NCBI RefSeq assembly: GCF_900103545.1
Contig: NZ_FNHH01000022.1
Span: forward strand, 1-64,000
Direction of reading: 5' to 3'
DNA from: Daejeonella rubra
GTDB taxonomy: Bacteria > Bacteroidota > Bacteroidia > Sphingobacteriales > Sphingobacteriaceae
DNA: 64,000 nucleotides
Made by a program: the position numbers and the translations under genes. Positions 33,218 to 42,411 of the stretch are shown here, piece by piece; positions within the stretch are counted from its first letter, which is position 1, and every line of letters starts with the position of its first letter. Under the pieces are notes generated by a model. It saw only the letters and a program-made list of their open reading frames with translations. It was not told where the DNA came from and searched no databases.

Positions 33218-34976
33218 TTCTATATATTTTATCAACCAGTGTCTTATATTTTTGTAAAATTATTTTTCTTTTTAAGCTTAGTTTAGGAGTTAACTCCCCC
33301 CCATCTATACTCCATTCATTTACCAGCAGTTCAAACTTTTTCACCTTCTCCCAGTTTCCGAAATCCTGGTTAAAATGATCGATCACTGACTGGATCTTAT
33401 CAATAACCCGCTGATCTTTGATCATTTCCTCATTCGTTGTGTAGGTGATATCAGATCTGGTGCACCAGGCTGATAAGGCAGGGAATGATGGGAGGATTAA
33501 CGCAGCGGGAAAACGCTCGTTTTCACCTATCACGATCACCTGCTCAATATAAGGTGATTCTTTAAATTTATTCTCAAGAACCTGTGGGGCTATATACTTT
33601 CCTCCGGCAGTTTTAAAAATTTCTTTTTTACGATCCGTGATCCGCAGATATTTGCCTTCTAAAAGTTCTCCAATGTCTCCGGTATGGAAAAAGCCATCCT
33701 TATCTATTACTTCATCACTAAGATCAGGACGATTATAATAACCTTTCATCACATTAGGGCCCTTACATAAAATCTCTCCATCCTCGGCAATTCTGACCTC
33801 CACATCTTTTATCACTTTACCTACGGTGGTAAATTTTGCCGCTCCCGGGTCAAGTCCGTTAACTGCAATAACAGGTGAAGTTTCAGTCAATCCGTATCCT
33901 TCCAAAACAGGCATATTCGCTGCCCAAAAAACCCGGGCAAGCCTTGGCTGCAATGCAGCTCCACCAGAAACAATTGCCATGATATTTCCGCCTAAGGCTT
34001 CACGCCATTTTTTGAAAATGATCTTATTGGCAATTTTAAGCTGAAATTCATAAAATGCACCATTTTTTCCGTCCATTTCATATTTAAGCCCCAGATTCAG
34101 TGCCCAAAAAAACAACTGTTTTTTGATGCCTGTCAACTCTGACCCTTTAGCTACAATACGATCATAAACCTTTTCCAGCAAACGCGGAACTGTTGTAAAA
34201 CCATGTGGTTTTACTTCAACCAGATCCGCAGCAATAGTATCCATACTTTGTGCGTAATAAACAGATATCCCAAGGTAGAAATACATGTACAGTACCATCC
34301 GTTCGAAAATATGGGAAAGAGGCAAAAAGCTTAATGCTTTTGAGAAATTCTTAGGATACATCACTGAAGAAGCAATGCAATTACTAACCAGATTACCATG
34401 CGTTAGCATCACCCCCTTAGGTGTTCCTGTGGTTCCTGAAGTATATATTAAAGTCAGAAGATCACCCGGTAGAATACGATCGCGATAAATTTGTAGATCA
34501 ACAGGTTCAGAACGGCCTGCAATTTCAGACAATTCCATCCAATACGGAACACCTTCGATCTTATCAAAACTAAAGATCTTGAAATCAAGTTCCTCTAATG
34601 TCCTAACGTTGTTTAGTTTTTCATACAGTATCTTATCCGAAACAAATACAATTTTGACTTCTGCATCTCTCAAAATAAATTTTATATCATTCTCGGCGAG
34701 AGTCGGGTACATCGGTACTTGCGTTGCACCGATCTGCATGATGCCAAAATCACATATATTCCACTCAGGCCGATTGGGCGACATGATAGCAATTTTATCA
34801 TTCTTGCCGATTCCGGAAGCTATAAGTCCGGAGCTAACTGCGTTAACAAGCCCAACAAATCTCTCAGTTGAATACTTTTCCCAAACCCCATTCTGCTTGG
34901 CTGCTACCATATCATCCTTCTGATACTTTTCAACAGAAAGCTGTAGAAGATCAAAAACCCGGGTTATCTCTGCCAT
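33210..34976 (-). CDS. Long-chain fatty acid-CoA ligase (AMP-binding)
   Basis: A 588-residue member of the adenylate-forming family that activates fatty acids to acyl-CoA using ATP. The ATP loop is YTSGTTGTPKGVMLTHG (about 175-191), the adenine-binding motif is GYGLTETSP, and the hinge motif is DRKKEIFKTAGGKYIAP with the catalytic Lys later in the C-terminal domain. Size and the LSHIFERM segment fit the long-chain (FadD15/ACSL-like) subgroup found in Bacteroidota. It is about 3 kb from the beta-oxidation operon and could feed it with substrate. It overlaps the downstream ggt gene by 8 nt. Confidence 0.94.
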   Translation of the reverse strand: MAEITRVFDLLQLSVEKYQKDDMVAAKQNGVWEKYSTERFVGLVNAVSSGLIASGIGKNDKIAIMSPNRPEWNICDFGIMQIGATQVPMYPTLAENDIKFILRDAEVKIVFVSDKILYEKLNNVRTLEELDFKIFSFDKIEGVPYWMELSEIAGRSEPVDLQIYRDRILPGDLLTLIYTSGTTGTPKGVMLTHGNLVSNCIASSVMYPKNFSKALSFLPLSHIFERMVLYMYFYLGISVYYAQSMDTIAADLVEVKPHGFTTVPRLLEKVYDRIVAKGSELTGIKKQLFFWALNLGLKYEMDGKNGAFYEFQLKIANKIIFKKWREALGGNIMAIVSGGAALQPRLARVFWAANMPVLEGYGLTETSPVIAVNGLDPGAAKFTTVGKVIKDVEVRIAEDGEILCKGPNVMKGYYNRPDLSDEVIDKDGFFHTGDIGELLEGKYLRITDRKKEIFKTAGGKYIAPQVLENKFKESPYIEQVIVIGENERFPAALILPSFPALSAWCTRSDITYTTNEEMIKDQRVIDKIQSVIDHFNQDFGNWEKVKKFELLVNEWSIDGGELTPKLSLKRKIILQKYKTLVDKIYRNE

Positions 34977-35194
34977 AAGAACATTTATTTTACAGTGTTA
35001 ATTTAGCAAATTAGCTAAAAATAAGAGCTCTGCAAATAAGAATAAATTAAGTTTCATAATTTCTCATCCTGGATATAAGGAATAAAAAATATTTTGATCA
35101 GAGTTTTTATTTCATCCATTCATAGAAAATTCTTTTCCAACTATAAGGTGTTGGCATTGTATTTGAAATCAATATTGCATTAAATACAATAATT

Positions 35195-35668
35195 ATGAAA
35201 AAACTACTTTTACTATGCTTAACTGCTGGATTTTTGCTTATCGCAAACACGAATGCAAATGCCCAAAACTATGAGAATGCCATTGGTGTTAGATTGGGTT
35301 CTTACAATGGTTTAAACTATAAAACCTTTTTAAATTCAAATAAGGCACTTGACCTGAACTTATCATTCAGAAACAACGATGACCTTAAGCGTTTTATATT
35401 TACTGGTCTTTATGAAGTACATAACCCAATTGCAGGTGCTCCTGGTCTTCTTTGGTATTACGGAGGTGGTGGTAGCATCGGATCCTACAAAAGAAGAGAT
35501 TTTGAAGGCGATCTATTTTTGAGTGCTGATGGCGTTCTAGGTTTAGATTATAAGATAGATGGAGCTCCCTTAAACCTGGCAATTGACTGGAGACCAAGAT
35601 TGGAACTAACTCCAAATACTGACTTCCGTTCAGGCGATGTAGGTTTAGCAATACGATTTACATTCTAA
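35195..35668 (+). CDS. Exported beta-barrel-like hypothetical protein
   Basis: A 157-residue protein with a clear signal peptide (1-24, cleavage after NANA). The mature part is rich in alternating aromatic and polar residues and glycine (LGSYNGLNYKTFL, FIFTGLYEVHN, WYYGGGGSIGSY) and ends in LAIRFTF, with the terminal Phe typical of outer-membrane beta-barrels. It probably forms a small barrel of about eight strands. No family name or function is recognised. It is monocistronic and followed by a strong bidirectional terminator. Confidence 0.82.
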   Translation: MKKLLLLCLTAGFLLIANTNANAQNYENAIGVRLGSYNGLNYKTFLNSNKALDLNLSFRNNDDLKRFIFTGLYEVHNPIAGAPGLLWYYGGGGSIGSYKRRDFEGDLFLSADGVLGLDYKIDGAPLNLAIDWRPRLELTPNTDFRSGDVGLAIRFTF

Positions 35669-35686
35669 TTGAAATAAACATTAAAA

Positions 35687-35717
35687 CAAAAAAAGCAGCT
35701 TAAGCTGCTTTTTTTTG
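35687..35717. terminator. Bidirectional terminator
   Basis: A perfect palindrome with a central AGCAGCTTAAGCTGCT, flanked by A run and T run, lies between the convergent barrel-protein gene and M61 peptidase gene and can act in both directions. Confidence 0.9.
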
Positions 35718-35719
35718 TT

Positions 35720-37528
35720 TTAATTAATTTTTAACCATCGCTTCCTCACCGCGATCTGCGATGGATTCGCAGTTTCAATTGCAGCAATTCTGAACTTATG
35801 ATTCGGGTTTCTAACAAGTACAATGTCAATATTCATCAATCGGCCGTCACGGTTAACCAAAACCCGGATCTTATCACCAGCGCGCTTATTAGCAATAAAC
35901 TTCTCAACCTCAGACAATCTAGGATCTGAAACATTATTTATCCGCTGATCGTCCATAGCCAGAATTTCATCATTTACATTTAAACCTCCTGTCCACGCCG
36001 GGCTTTGGCGGGAGATATTCGTTACAACAATCTTTCCGTCTTTAAGCGAGGTTATCGCACCCAGATAGGCATCATTTCCAGCAGCTGCATCATCAATTAA
36101 TGTCAAGCCTGCATAGTTTAAATACTTATTGTAGTCAATGGTTTTTACTCCGTTTATATAATCTGCGTACATAGCATCAAATGATTTTCCTGCTATCTTC
36201 TCAGTCATCGCTTTAAATTCTGCATCTGTGTAACCCTTTGATTTCTTGACAAAATACTCGTCATACATCGCCTTCATTACCTCATCAAGACCTGATTTAC
36301 CGGCTGTAGAATTAATGATCTCCAAATCCATGATCAATGCAATCAAAGCACCTTTACTGTAATATGAAATTGTTGAATTTGCTGAATTTTCATTCGGGCG
36401 ATATTGTTTGATCCAGGCATCAAAACTTGCCTGACTGACAGGATCTACACGATTTCCGGGCTGGTTCTCAACCAAACTAATAGAATTTGCCAGATTCATA
36501 ACATAGCGCTCAGGACTTTGCAATCCGGCTCTTTTGGTATAAATATCCTGATAATAGGCAGTGAAGCCCTCAGCGATCCACAAATTAGTTGTGTAATTTT
36601 CTTCGTCATAATTGAAAGGACCTAAAGCAATTGGCCTCAGGCGTTTGACATTCCACAGGTGAAAATACTCATGAGAAACAAGGCCCAAAAAACGCAGGCG
36701 GCCAGCTTCCGTATTGTAAGAATTACGACTTGCACCCAATACAGTTGAATTCAGGTGTTCCAATCCGCCGCCACCTGAATTGAAGTTATGGACAATAAAC
36801 ACATACCTTTTATTGGGGTTAACACCAAATGTTTTGGTCTGCTCCACAACAATTTTTGTCATATCCCTTTTTAGGATCTCTTTATCATAATTACCGCCAC
36901 CATACATGGCTACTTCATGTTTTACACCAGCTGCATCAAACTCAAACACATCCTGATTTCCTATTTCAAAAGGAGAATCATAAAGTACATCAAAATCAGG
37001 CGCAATAAAGGTATTTGCCTTTGATCCGGTCAGTTCAAGACCCGTAGATATTTTTGTCCAGTTTTTGTATGGGATGATAGTGATCGTCGAAGCCGAGTTC
37101 AGTTGTCCATCAGGATACATGAATATTCCGGTTGGGGATAAAAAAGCATGCGATTCATCCACAAAACTCGTCCGGACAGATATTTCAAAGGAATACACAC
37201 GGTAAGTTACTTTGATCCTGCCATTATTCTGAGTGTTTACCCTCCAGGTATTTTTATTTATTTTCCCGGCATTTAAGGCTGAACCTGTAGTACTAAAGGC
37301 CTCAAAAGATTCAACATTTTTTGCAAACTCCCTGATCAGGTAAGATCCGGGAGTCCAAACAGGCATCTTCAGATCGACATATGCACCTTTTAGTCCTGAA
37401 ATTTCCATTGCTACATCTACATAATGTGCCTGAGGTTCTGAGAAAGAAACTTCAAAAGCAATTTTATTCTGGGCACTTAAGGAAGTAGTCATAATTGCAA
37501 TAAAAAAAAGTGATATCAGATATTTCAT
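35720..37528 (-). CDS. M61 family peptidase with PDZ domain
   Basis: Exported zinc peptidase of the M61 (glycyl aminopeptidase) family, about 602 residues from ATG 37528. The longer frame to 37624 begins at a TTG. A signal peptide (1-19, ending near LSAQ) precedes a beta-rich N-terminal domain. The catalytic domain has HEYFHLWNVKRLRP with the HExxH ligands and a downstream Glu in WIAEGFTAYYQD. The C-terminal PDZ-like domain (about 490-580) shows GGLNVNDEILAMDDQRINN. These proteins are periplasmic; the natural substrate is not known. It lies alone, divergent from the marR efflux operon. Confidence 0.93.
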   Translation of the reverse strand: MKYLISLFFIAIMTTSLSAQNKIAFEVSFSEPQAHYVDVAMEISGLKGAYVDLKMPVWTPGSYLIREFAKNVESFEAFSTTGSALNAGKINKNTWRVNTQNNGRIKVTYRVYSFEISVRTSFVDESHAFLSPTGIFMYPDGQLNSASTITIIPYKNWTKISTGLELTGSKANTFIAPDFDVLYDSPFEIGNQDVFEFDAAGVKHEVAMYGGGNYDKEILKRDMTKIVVEQTKTFGVNPNKRYVFIVHNFNSGGGGLEHLNSTVLGASRNSYNTEAGRLRFLGLVSHEYFHLWNVKRLRPIALGPFNYDEENYTTNLWIAEGFTAYYQDIYTKRAGLQSPERYVMNLANSISLVENQPGNRVDPVSQASFDAWIKQYRPNENSANSTISYYSKGALIALIMDLEIINSTAGKSGLDEVMKAMYDEYFVKKSKGYTDAEFKAMTEKIAGKSFDAMYADYINGVKTIDYNKYLNYAGLTLIDDAAAGNDAYLGAITSLKDGKIVVTNISRQSPAWTGGLNVNDEILAMDDQRINNVSDPRLSEVEKFIANKRAGDKIRVLVNRDGRLMNIDIVLVRNPNHKFRIAAIETANPSQIAVRKRWLKIN

Positions 37529-37608
37529 AAACAGATTAATAATTGGTTGCGCCAAAAATAACTTTTTAATACATTTTTCAAGAGGCAAGTAAATTGAAGG
37601 CTGTAAAA

Positions 37609-37652
37609 TAGTTGCTACATACAACTAATTACAAGGTATAAAAATAGATTTG
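37609..37652 (+). promoter_or_regulatory. Promoter and MarR operator of the RND efflux operon
   Basis: The -7 box TAGATTTG (37645-37652) matches TAnnTTTG exactly. A palindrome TAGTTG-N7-CAACTA (37609-37627) covers the -33 region, where a bound repressor would block RNA polymerase. The marR ATG is at 37663, leaving a leader of only a few bases. Confidence 0.6.
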
Positions 37653-37662
37653 TACACTAATT

Positions 37663-38130
37663 ATGCAAGAGCCCCTCGCAAATCCATTATTATCTGCCTC
37701 TAAAAAATACCTGAATGCCCTTTCAAAAATGGTCAATCAGTTATCTATAGACCGATATCATTATGTTCTGGTATTGATAGACTTTCATGAGGAGAACCTA
37801 TCACAGAAGGCACTTGCCGAAATTTTACATATTGATAAATCTTACATGGTCAATATTTTGGATTACCTGGAAGAAAAAGAATATGTGATTCGGGAAAAAA
37901 ATCCCTATGACCGGAGAGAGCAGCTGATCAGACTGACATCCAAAGCTCAAAAAGACATACCTGTCATTAAAGAAGCTATTGAAGAGTTAAACAACAAGTC
38001 GCTTCAAAATATAAGCGAGTCGAAAAAGCAGATCTTCAATGAAGTTCTGGGAATTATTCAGGATAACCTGATAAAAATTGAGCCTAAGCAAACTAAAAAG
38101 CCACATACAATTTTAAAAAACTATAACTAA
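37663..38130 (+). CDS. MarR family repressor of the efflux operon
   Basis: A 155-residue MarR-type winged helix-turn-helix protein. The DNA-binding region is about 45-110 (LSQKALAEILHIDKSYMVNILDYLEEKEYVIREKNPYDRREQLIRLT), with the DRRE wing. It is the first gene of an operon with a membrane fusion protein, an RND pump and a TolC-like channel; the next gene starts 4 nt after its stop. By analogy with MexR/MarR systems it probably represses its own operon and is released by a small molecule. A palindromic operator candidate is at 37609-37627. Confidence 0.93.
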   Translation: MQEPLANPLLSASKKYLNALSKMVNQLSIDRYHYVLVLIDFHEENLSQKALAEILHIDKSYMVNILDYLEEKEYVIREKNPYDRREQLIRLTSKAQKDIPVIKEAIEELNNKSLQNISESKKQIFNEVLGIIQDNLIKIEPKQTKKPHTILKNYN

Positions 38131-38134
38131 TTAT

Positions 38135-39202
38135 ATGAAAGTCAAGTATATCGTATATATAATCATTGTAATTCTTGTTGGAGGAGCAGTTGCATACCGG
38201 TTTACAAAAAATAAAGCCCAGAAGCCTGCTGAAGGTGGCCGCGGTCCCGGCGGACCCGCAGCGGCATTAAATGTAAATGGTATTGTCACAAAAACTGAGA
38301 GCTTTTCCAATTCACTTTCAATTGCAGGATCAATAGAGGCCAATGAGCAGGTTGATATACGAAGCGAGATCTCTGGTCTTGTAACAGCCATACAATTTTC
38401 TGAAGGAACATCGGTCAGCAAAGGAAAGGTATTGATAAAGATCAATGATCTTGAGCTTCAGGCTCAACTATCACAGGCATTAACCAAGCAGAAATTAGCT
38501 CAGGAAACAGAATACCGGGCGGGTATGCTACTTGAAAAAGAGGCCATCAGTAAAGAGGAATACGATGTAGCACTGGCAGAACTTCGGTCATTACAATCAC
38601 AAACACAGTTAATTCGTGCTCAACTTGCAAAAACTCAGGTCCGTGCTCCATTTAGCGGGAAAATAGGCCTGAGAACTATCTCTGCGGGTGAATACATTAC
38701 TCCTTCGAGTAATATCGCTCGTCTGGTTAGCACAGATCCTGTAAAGATTCTGTTCTCTATTCCTGAAAAATATGCGGGCACTATCAAATTAAACACGAAG
38801 ATCTCATTTACAGTGGCAGGCTCTAAAGATTCGTATACCGGAACTGTCTATGCCATTGAACCAGGGATAAACATATCAACCCGTACCTTACAGTTAAAGG
38901 CCAGAGCATCCAATTCAAAAGGAGAGCTATTACCCGGTTCATTTGCGAAGATCGATCTGCCATTGAGTAATATAAATGATGCGATCTTAATCCCTACACA
39001 ATCTATTGTACCTGTACTTATGGGTAAAAAAGTTTATATCAGCTCAAATGGGAAAGCCAAAGAAGTTATGGTTGAAACCGGAACCAGAACTGAAAAATCT
39101 GTTTTAATAACCTCGGGTTTAAGTGTGGGTGATACCGTCCTGACAACAGGAATCATGTCATTAAAAAATGATGTCCCGGTTGTAGTTAAAATTGTCAATT
39201 AA
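38135..39202 (+). CDS. RND efflux membrane fusion protein
   Basis: Periplasmic adaptor of 355 residues linking an inner-membrane RND pump to an outer-membrane channel. An N-terminal hydrophobic anchor (about 5-22) precedes a Gly/Pro-rich linker. Lipoyl-like half-motifs are at about 70-105 and 165-190 (EANEQVDIRSEISGLV and VRAPFSGKIGLRTISAGEYI), around a coiled-coil hairpin (about 105-160). Beta-barrel and membrane-proximal domains follow. Lack of a lipobox suggests anchoring by the N-terminal helix. It sits between marR and the RND gene in one operon. Confidence 0.93.
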   Translation: MKVKYIVYIIIVILVGGAVAYRFTKNKAQKPAEGGRGPGGPAAALNVNGIVTKTESFSNSLSIAGSIEANEQVDIRSEISGLVTAIQFSEGTSVSKGKVLIKINDLELQAQLSQALTKQKLAQETEYRAGMLLEKEAISKEEYDVALAELRSLQSQTQLIRAQLAKTQVRAPFSGKIGLRTISAGEYITPSSNIARLVSTDPVKILFSIPEKYAGTIKLNTKISFTVAGSKDSYTGTVYAIEPGINISTRTLQLKARASNSKGELLPGSFAKIDLPLSNINDAILIPTQSIVPVLMGKKVYISSNGKAKEVMVETGTRTEKSVLITSGLSVGDTVLTTGIMSLKNDVPVVVKIVN

Positions 39203-39257
39203 TAAAGAAACAGTTTACGAATCAGGGTGATCAGTTTAAATAAAAAACAATAGAGCA

Positions 39258-42200
39258 ATGAGTTTATCAACCACCAGTATAAAAAGGCCTGTACTAGCAA
39301 TCGTAATGAATCTATTACTGGTTCTTTTCGGGATCATCGGCTTCAATTTTTTAGGTGTCAGAGAATTTCCGTCTATTGATCCTCCCATCGTATCTGTACG
39401 TACCAGTTATCCTGGGGCTAATTCGGATATTATAGAATCACAGATCACCGAACCTCTTGAGAAAGCAATAAACAGTATAGAAGGAATAAAAAGTGTTAGT
39501 AGCTCAAGTAACCAGGGTACCAGTAATATTAATGTTGAGTTCAACCTTGAAAAAAATCTGGAAGAAGCCGCGAATGATGTCAGAGACCGTGTTTCTCAGG
39601 CTGTAAGGCAATTACCAAAGGATATTGATGGCTTGCCGGTAGTTTCTAAAGCTGATGCAAATTCAGAAGCGATCTTATCAATGACCCTTCAGAGTGACAG
39701 AAGAAATCAATTAGAGTTAAGTGACTATGCTGAAAACGTAATATCTCAACGTTTGCAAACAATTCCGGGAGTTAGTGGAGTGCAGATCTGGGGTCAAAAA
39801 CGTTTTGCTATGCGTATCTGGATCGATCCGGCAAAACTTGCTGCATACAGGCTTACCGCATTAGACGTAAAAAATGCTCTCGACAGGGAGAATGTAGAAC
39901 TTCCATCAGGCAAAATCACCGGTAATTCAACAGAACTCTCAGTAAAAACACTCGGTAACTTATCAAATGAGGAACAATTTAACAACCTGATCATTCAAAG
40001 TTCAGGAGATAACATTGTTCGGCTGAGAGATATAGGTACAGCTGTTTTGGGCCCCGAAAACGAGGAAACCATGTTACGCCAATCAGGCACCCCGATGATC
40101 GGGATAGGAATTCTTCCACAGCCAGGCGCCAATTATCTGGAAATATCACAGGAGTTTTATAAACGATATGAACAATTAAAGAAAGAGCTTCCTGAAGATT
40201 TTGTAGTTGATATTGCTCTCGATACCACCGTTTTTATCAAGCGTTCTGTGACTGAAGTTGCTGAGACCATTCTAATCTCACTCATCCTGGTTATCCTGAT
40301 TATCTTTTTGTTTTTCCGCGATTGGAGTATCGCATTCAGGCCACTGATAGATATTCCCGTTTCCCTGATATCCACCTTTTTCATTATGTACCTTTTTGGC
40401 TTTTCCATAAATGTACTGACGCTACTTGCTATCGTATTGGCAACTGGTCTGGTAGTTGATGATGGTATTGTAGTAACAGAGAACATCTTTAAAAAACTTG
40501 AAGAAGGATACAGTCCAATTGAGGCTGCAATTAAGGGCTCTAACGAAATATTTTTTGCAGTTATCTCCATATCAGTTACCCTTGCCGCCGTATTCCTTCC
40601 GGTAATCTTTTTAGAAGGTTTTGTGGGGCGGCTCTTCCGGGAGTTCGGCGTCGTCATTGGCGCGGCAGTACTGATCTCAGCATTCGTATCACTTTCTTTG
40701 ACACCTATGCTGAATGCCTACATGATGAAGGCAAATAAAAAGAAAACCAAATTCTATAATTGGTCGGAGCCTTATTTCGAAAATATGACATCAGGGTATT
40801 CTGAGTCGCTGACCCGTTTCATGAAAAGCCGGTGGCTGGCCTTCCCGATCATTGCGGTCTGTATTGGACTAATCGCATTATTCTGGGTGATCATTCAAAA
40901 GGAAACTGCCCCATATGATGACCGAAGTGCTGTTAACATTCAGGTTAGTGCCCCGGAAGGTTCTTCTTATGATTATACCGACAATTTTATTCTGCAGTTA
41001 TCCAAAATGGTGGAAGATTCTATTCCTGAGAAGAAAATAAATCTAACGATCACCTCACCCGGATTTAGTGGTTCAGGGGCAGCAAATACCGGATTTTTAA
41101 GGATCAGGCTCAGCGAACCCAATGAACGTAACCGTACACAGGCTCAAATTGCCGATAAGCTTACAAAAATCACCAAAGGATATAATGACGGACGGTCTTT
41201 TGTTATTCAACAACCTACAATTTCGGTAAGCAGAAGAGGGGGACTACCAATATCATATATTATTCAGGCCCCGAATTTTGAGAAGCTAAGGGAAAAAATT
41301 CCATTGTTTATGGAAGAAATCAGCAAGGATCCAACATTTACCGCAACCGATGTAAACCTTAAATTTAACAAACCGGAGATCAACATTTCTATTGATAGAG
41401 AAAAAGCAAAAAATCTGGGTGTATCTATCCTGGATGTTGCTCAAACGCTGCAATTTGCACTTAGCGGACAGCGCTTTGCCTATTTTCAGATGAATGGAAA
41501 ACAGTATCAGGTTATAGGACAATATGAGCGTATCGATAGAAATGACCCTCTCGATCTGACCTCTATTTTTGTCAGAAATAACAAAGGAGAATTAATACAA
41601 CTGGATAACCTTGTTCTGATGGAAGAAACCAGTACTCCGCCACAGCTTTACCATAACAATCGTTTTATGTCTGCAACAGTTTCTGCCGGTTTGGCTCCGG
41701 GAAAAAGTATAGGAGATGGAATTGAATCAATGGATAAAGCAGCTGATAAAATTCTTGATGATACCTTTTCAACAGATTTGGGTGGAGAGTCCCGGGATTT
41801 CCAGGAAAGCTCTTCAAATACTCTCTTTGCATTTGCATTAGCACTGCTATTGGTTTATCTGATATTAGCTGCCCAATTCGAAAGTTTTATTGACCCCTTC
41901 ATCATCATTTTAACTGTACCAATGGCCGTAGCCGGAGCCTTTCTATCACTCTGGCTTTTCGGACAAACCTGGAATATCTTCAGTCAGATAGGGACGATCA
42001 TGCTCATTGGTCTGGTAACCAAGAATGGAATCCTGATCGTAGAATTCGCCAACCAATTGAAAGAACAGGGTAAACCTCTTGCCGAAGCGATCATTGAGGC
42101 CTCTGTGGCCCGTTTAAGACCTATCCTGATGACAAGTCTGGCAATTGCCCTTGGTGCCTTGCCAATTGCAATGGCATTGGGTGCTGCAGCAAAGAGCCGA

Positions 42201-42368
42201 ATGAGTATGGGAATCGTTATTATAGGCGGAACATTATTTTCCCTGATCTTAACACTCTATGTCATCCCTGCTATCTATTCAATGTGGTCAAGAGAGCATA
42301 AAGAAAAACCAGAGATGACCGGCATAAAAAATCCTCATCACGAGGAAATGGAATTGTCTGAAAATTAA
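39258..42368 (+). CDS. RND family efflux permease (AcrB/MexF-like, HAE1)
   Basis: Inner-membrane proton-driven multidrug exporter of 1036 residues with 12 transmembrane helices and two large periplasmic loops. The proton relay is visible as the double Asp in GLVVDDGIVVTEN (TM4) and the Lys in TKNGILIVEFANQ (TM10). N-terminal motif SIKRPVLAIVMN and the loop GPENEETMLRQSG are typical of the HAE1 type that exports hydrophobic and amphiphilic compounds rather than metals. It is the third gene of the operon; the substrate is not known. Confidence 0.95.
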   Translation: MSLSTTSIKRPVLAIVMNLLLVLFGIIGFNFLGVREFPSIDPPIVSVRTSYPGANSDIIESQITEPLEKAINSIEGIKSVSSSSNQGTSNINVEFNLEKNLEEAANDVRDRVSQAVRQLPKDIDGLPVVSKADANSEAILSMTLQSDRRNQLELSDYAENVISQRLQTIPGVSGVQIWGQKRFAMRIWIDPAKLAAYRLTALDVKNALDRENVELPSGKITGNSTELSVKTLGNLSNEEQFNNLIIQSSGDNIVRLRDIGTAVLGPENEETMLRQSGTPMIGIGILPQPGANYLEISQEFYKRYEQLKKELPEDFVVDIALDTTVFIKRSVTEVAETILISLILVILIIFLFFRDWSIAFRPLIDIPVSLISTFFIMYLFGFSINVLTLLAIVLATGLVVDDGIVVTENIFKKLEEGYSPIEAAIKGSNEIFFAVISISVTLAAVFLPVIFLEGFVGRLFREFGVVIGAAVLISAFVSLSLTPMLNAYMMKANKKKTKFYNWSEPYFENMTSGYSESLTRFMKSRWLAFPIIAVCIGLIALFWVIIQKETAPYDDRSAVNIQVSAPEGSSYDYTDNFILQLSKMVEDSIPEKKINLTITSPGFSGSGAANTGFLRIRLSEPNERNRTQAQIADKLTKITKGYNDGRSFVIQQPTISVSRRGGLPISYIIQAPNFEKLREKIPLFMEEISKDPTFTATDVNLKFNKPEINISIDREKAKNLGVSILDVAQTLQFALSGQRFAYFQMNGKQYQVIGQYERIDRNDPLDLTSIFVRNNKGELIQLDNLVLMEETSTPPQLYHNNRFMSATVSAGLAPGKSIGDGIESMDKAADKILDDTFSTDLGGESRDFQESSSNTLFAFALALLLVYLILAAQFESFIDPFIIILTVPMAVAGAFLSLWLFGQTWNIFSQIGTIMLIGLVTKNGILIVEFANQLKEQGKPLAEAIIEASVARLRPILMTSLAIALGALPIAMALGAAAKSRMSMGIVIIGGTLFSLILTLYVIPAIYSMWSREHKEKPEMTGIKNPHHEEMELSEN

Positions 42369-42411
42369 CAGATCCTAATCGGAAAAATGGAAAACGCATG
42401 TTAAAAAGTAT

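Noticed and set aside
40157..40657. 166-residue minus-strand frame inside the RND pump gene
   Set aside because: Antisense shadow of transmembrane segments in an intact, clearly recognised RND protein.
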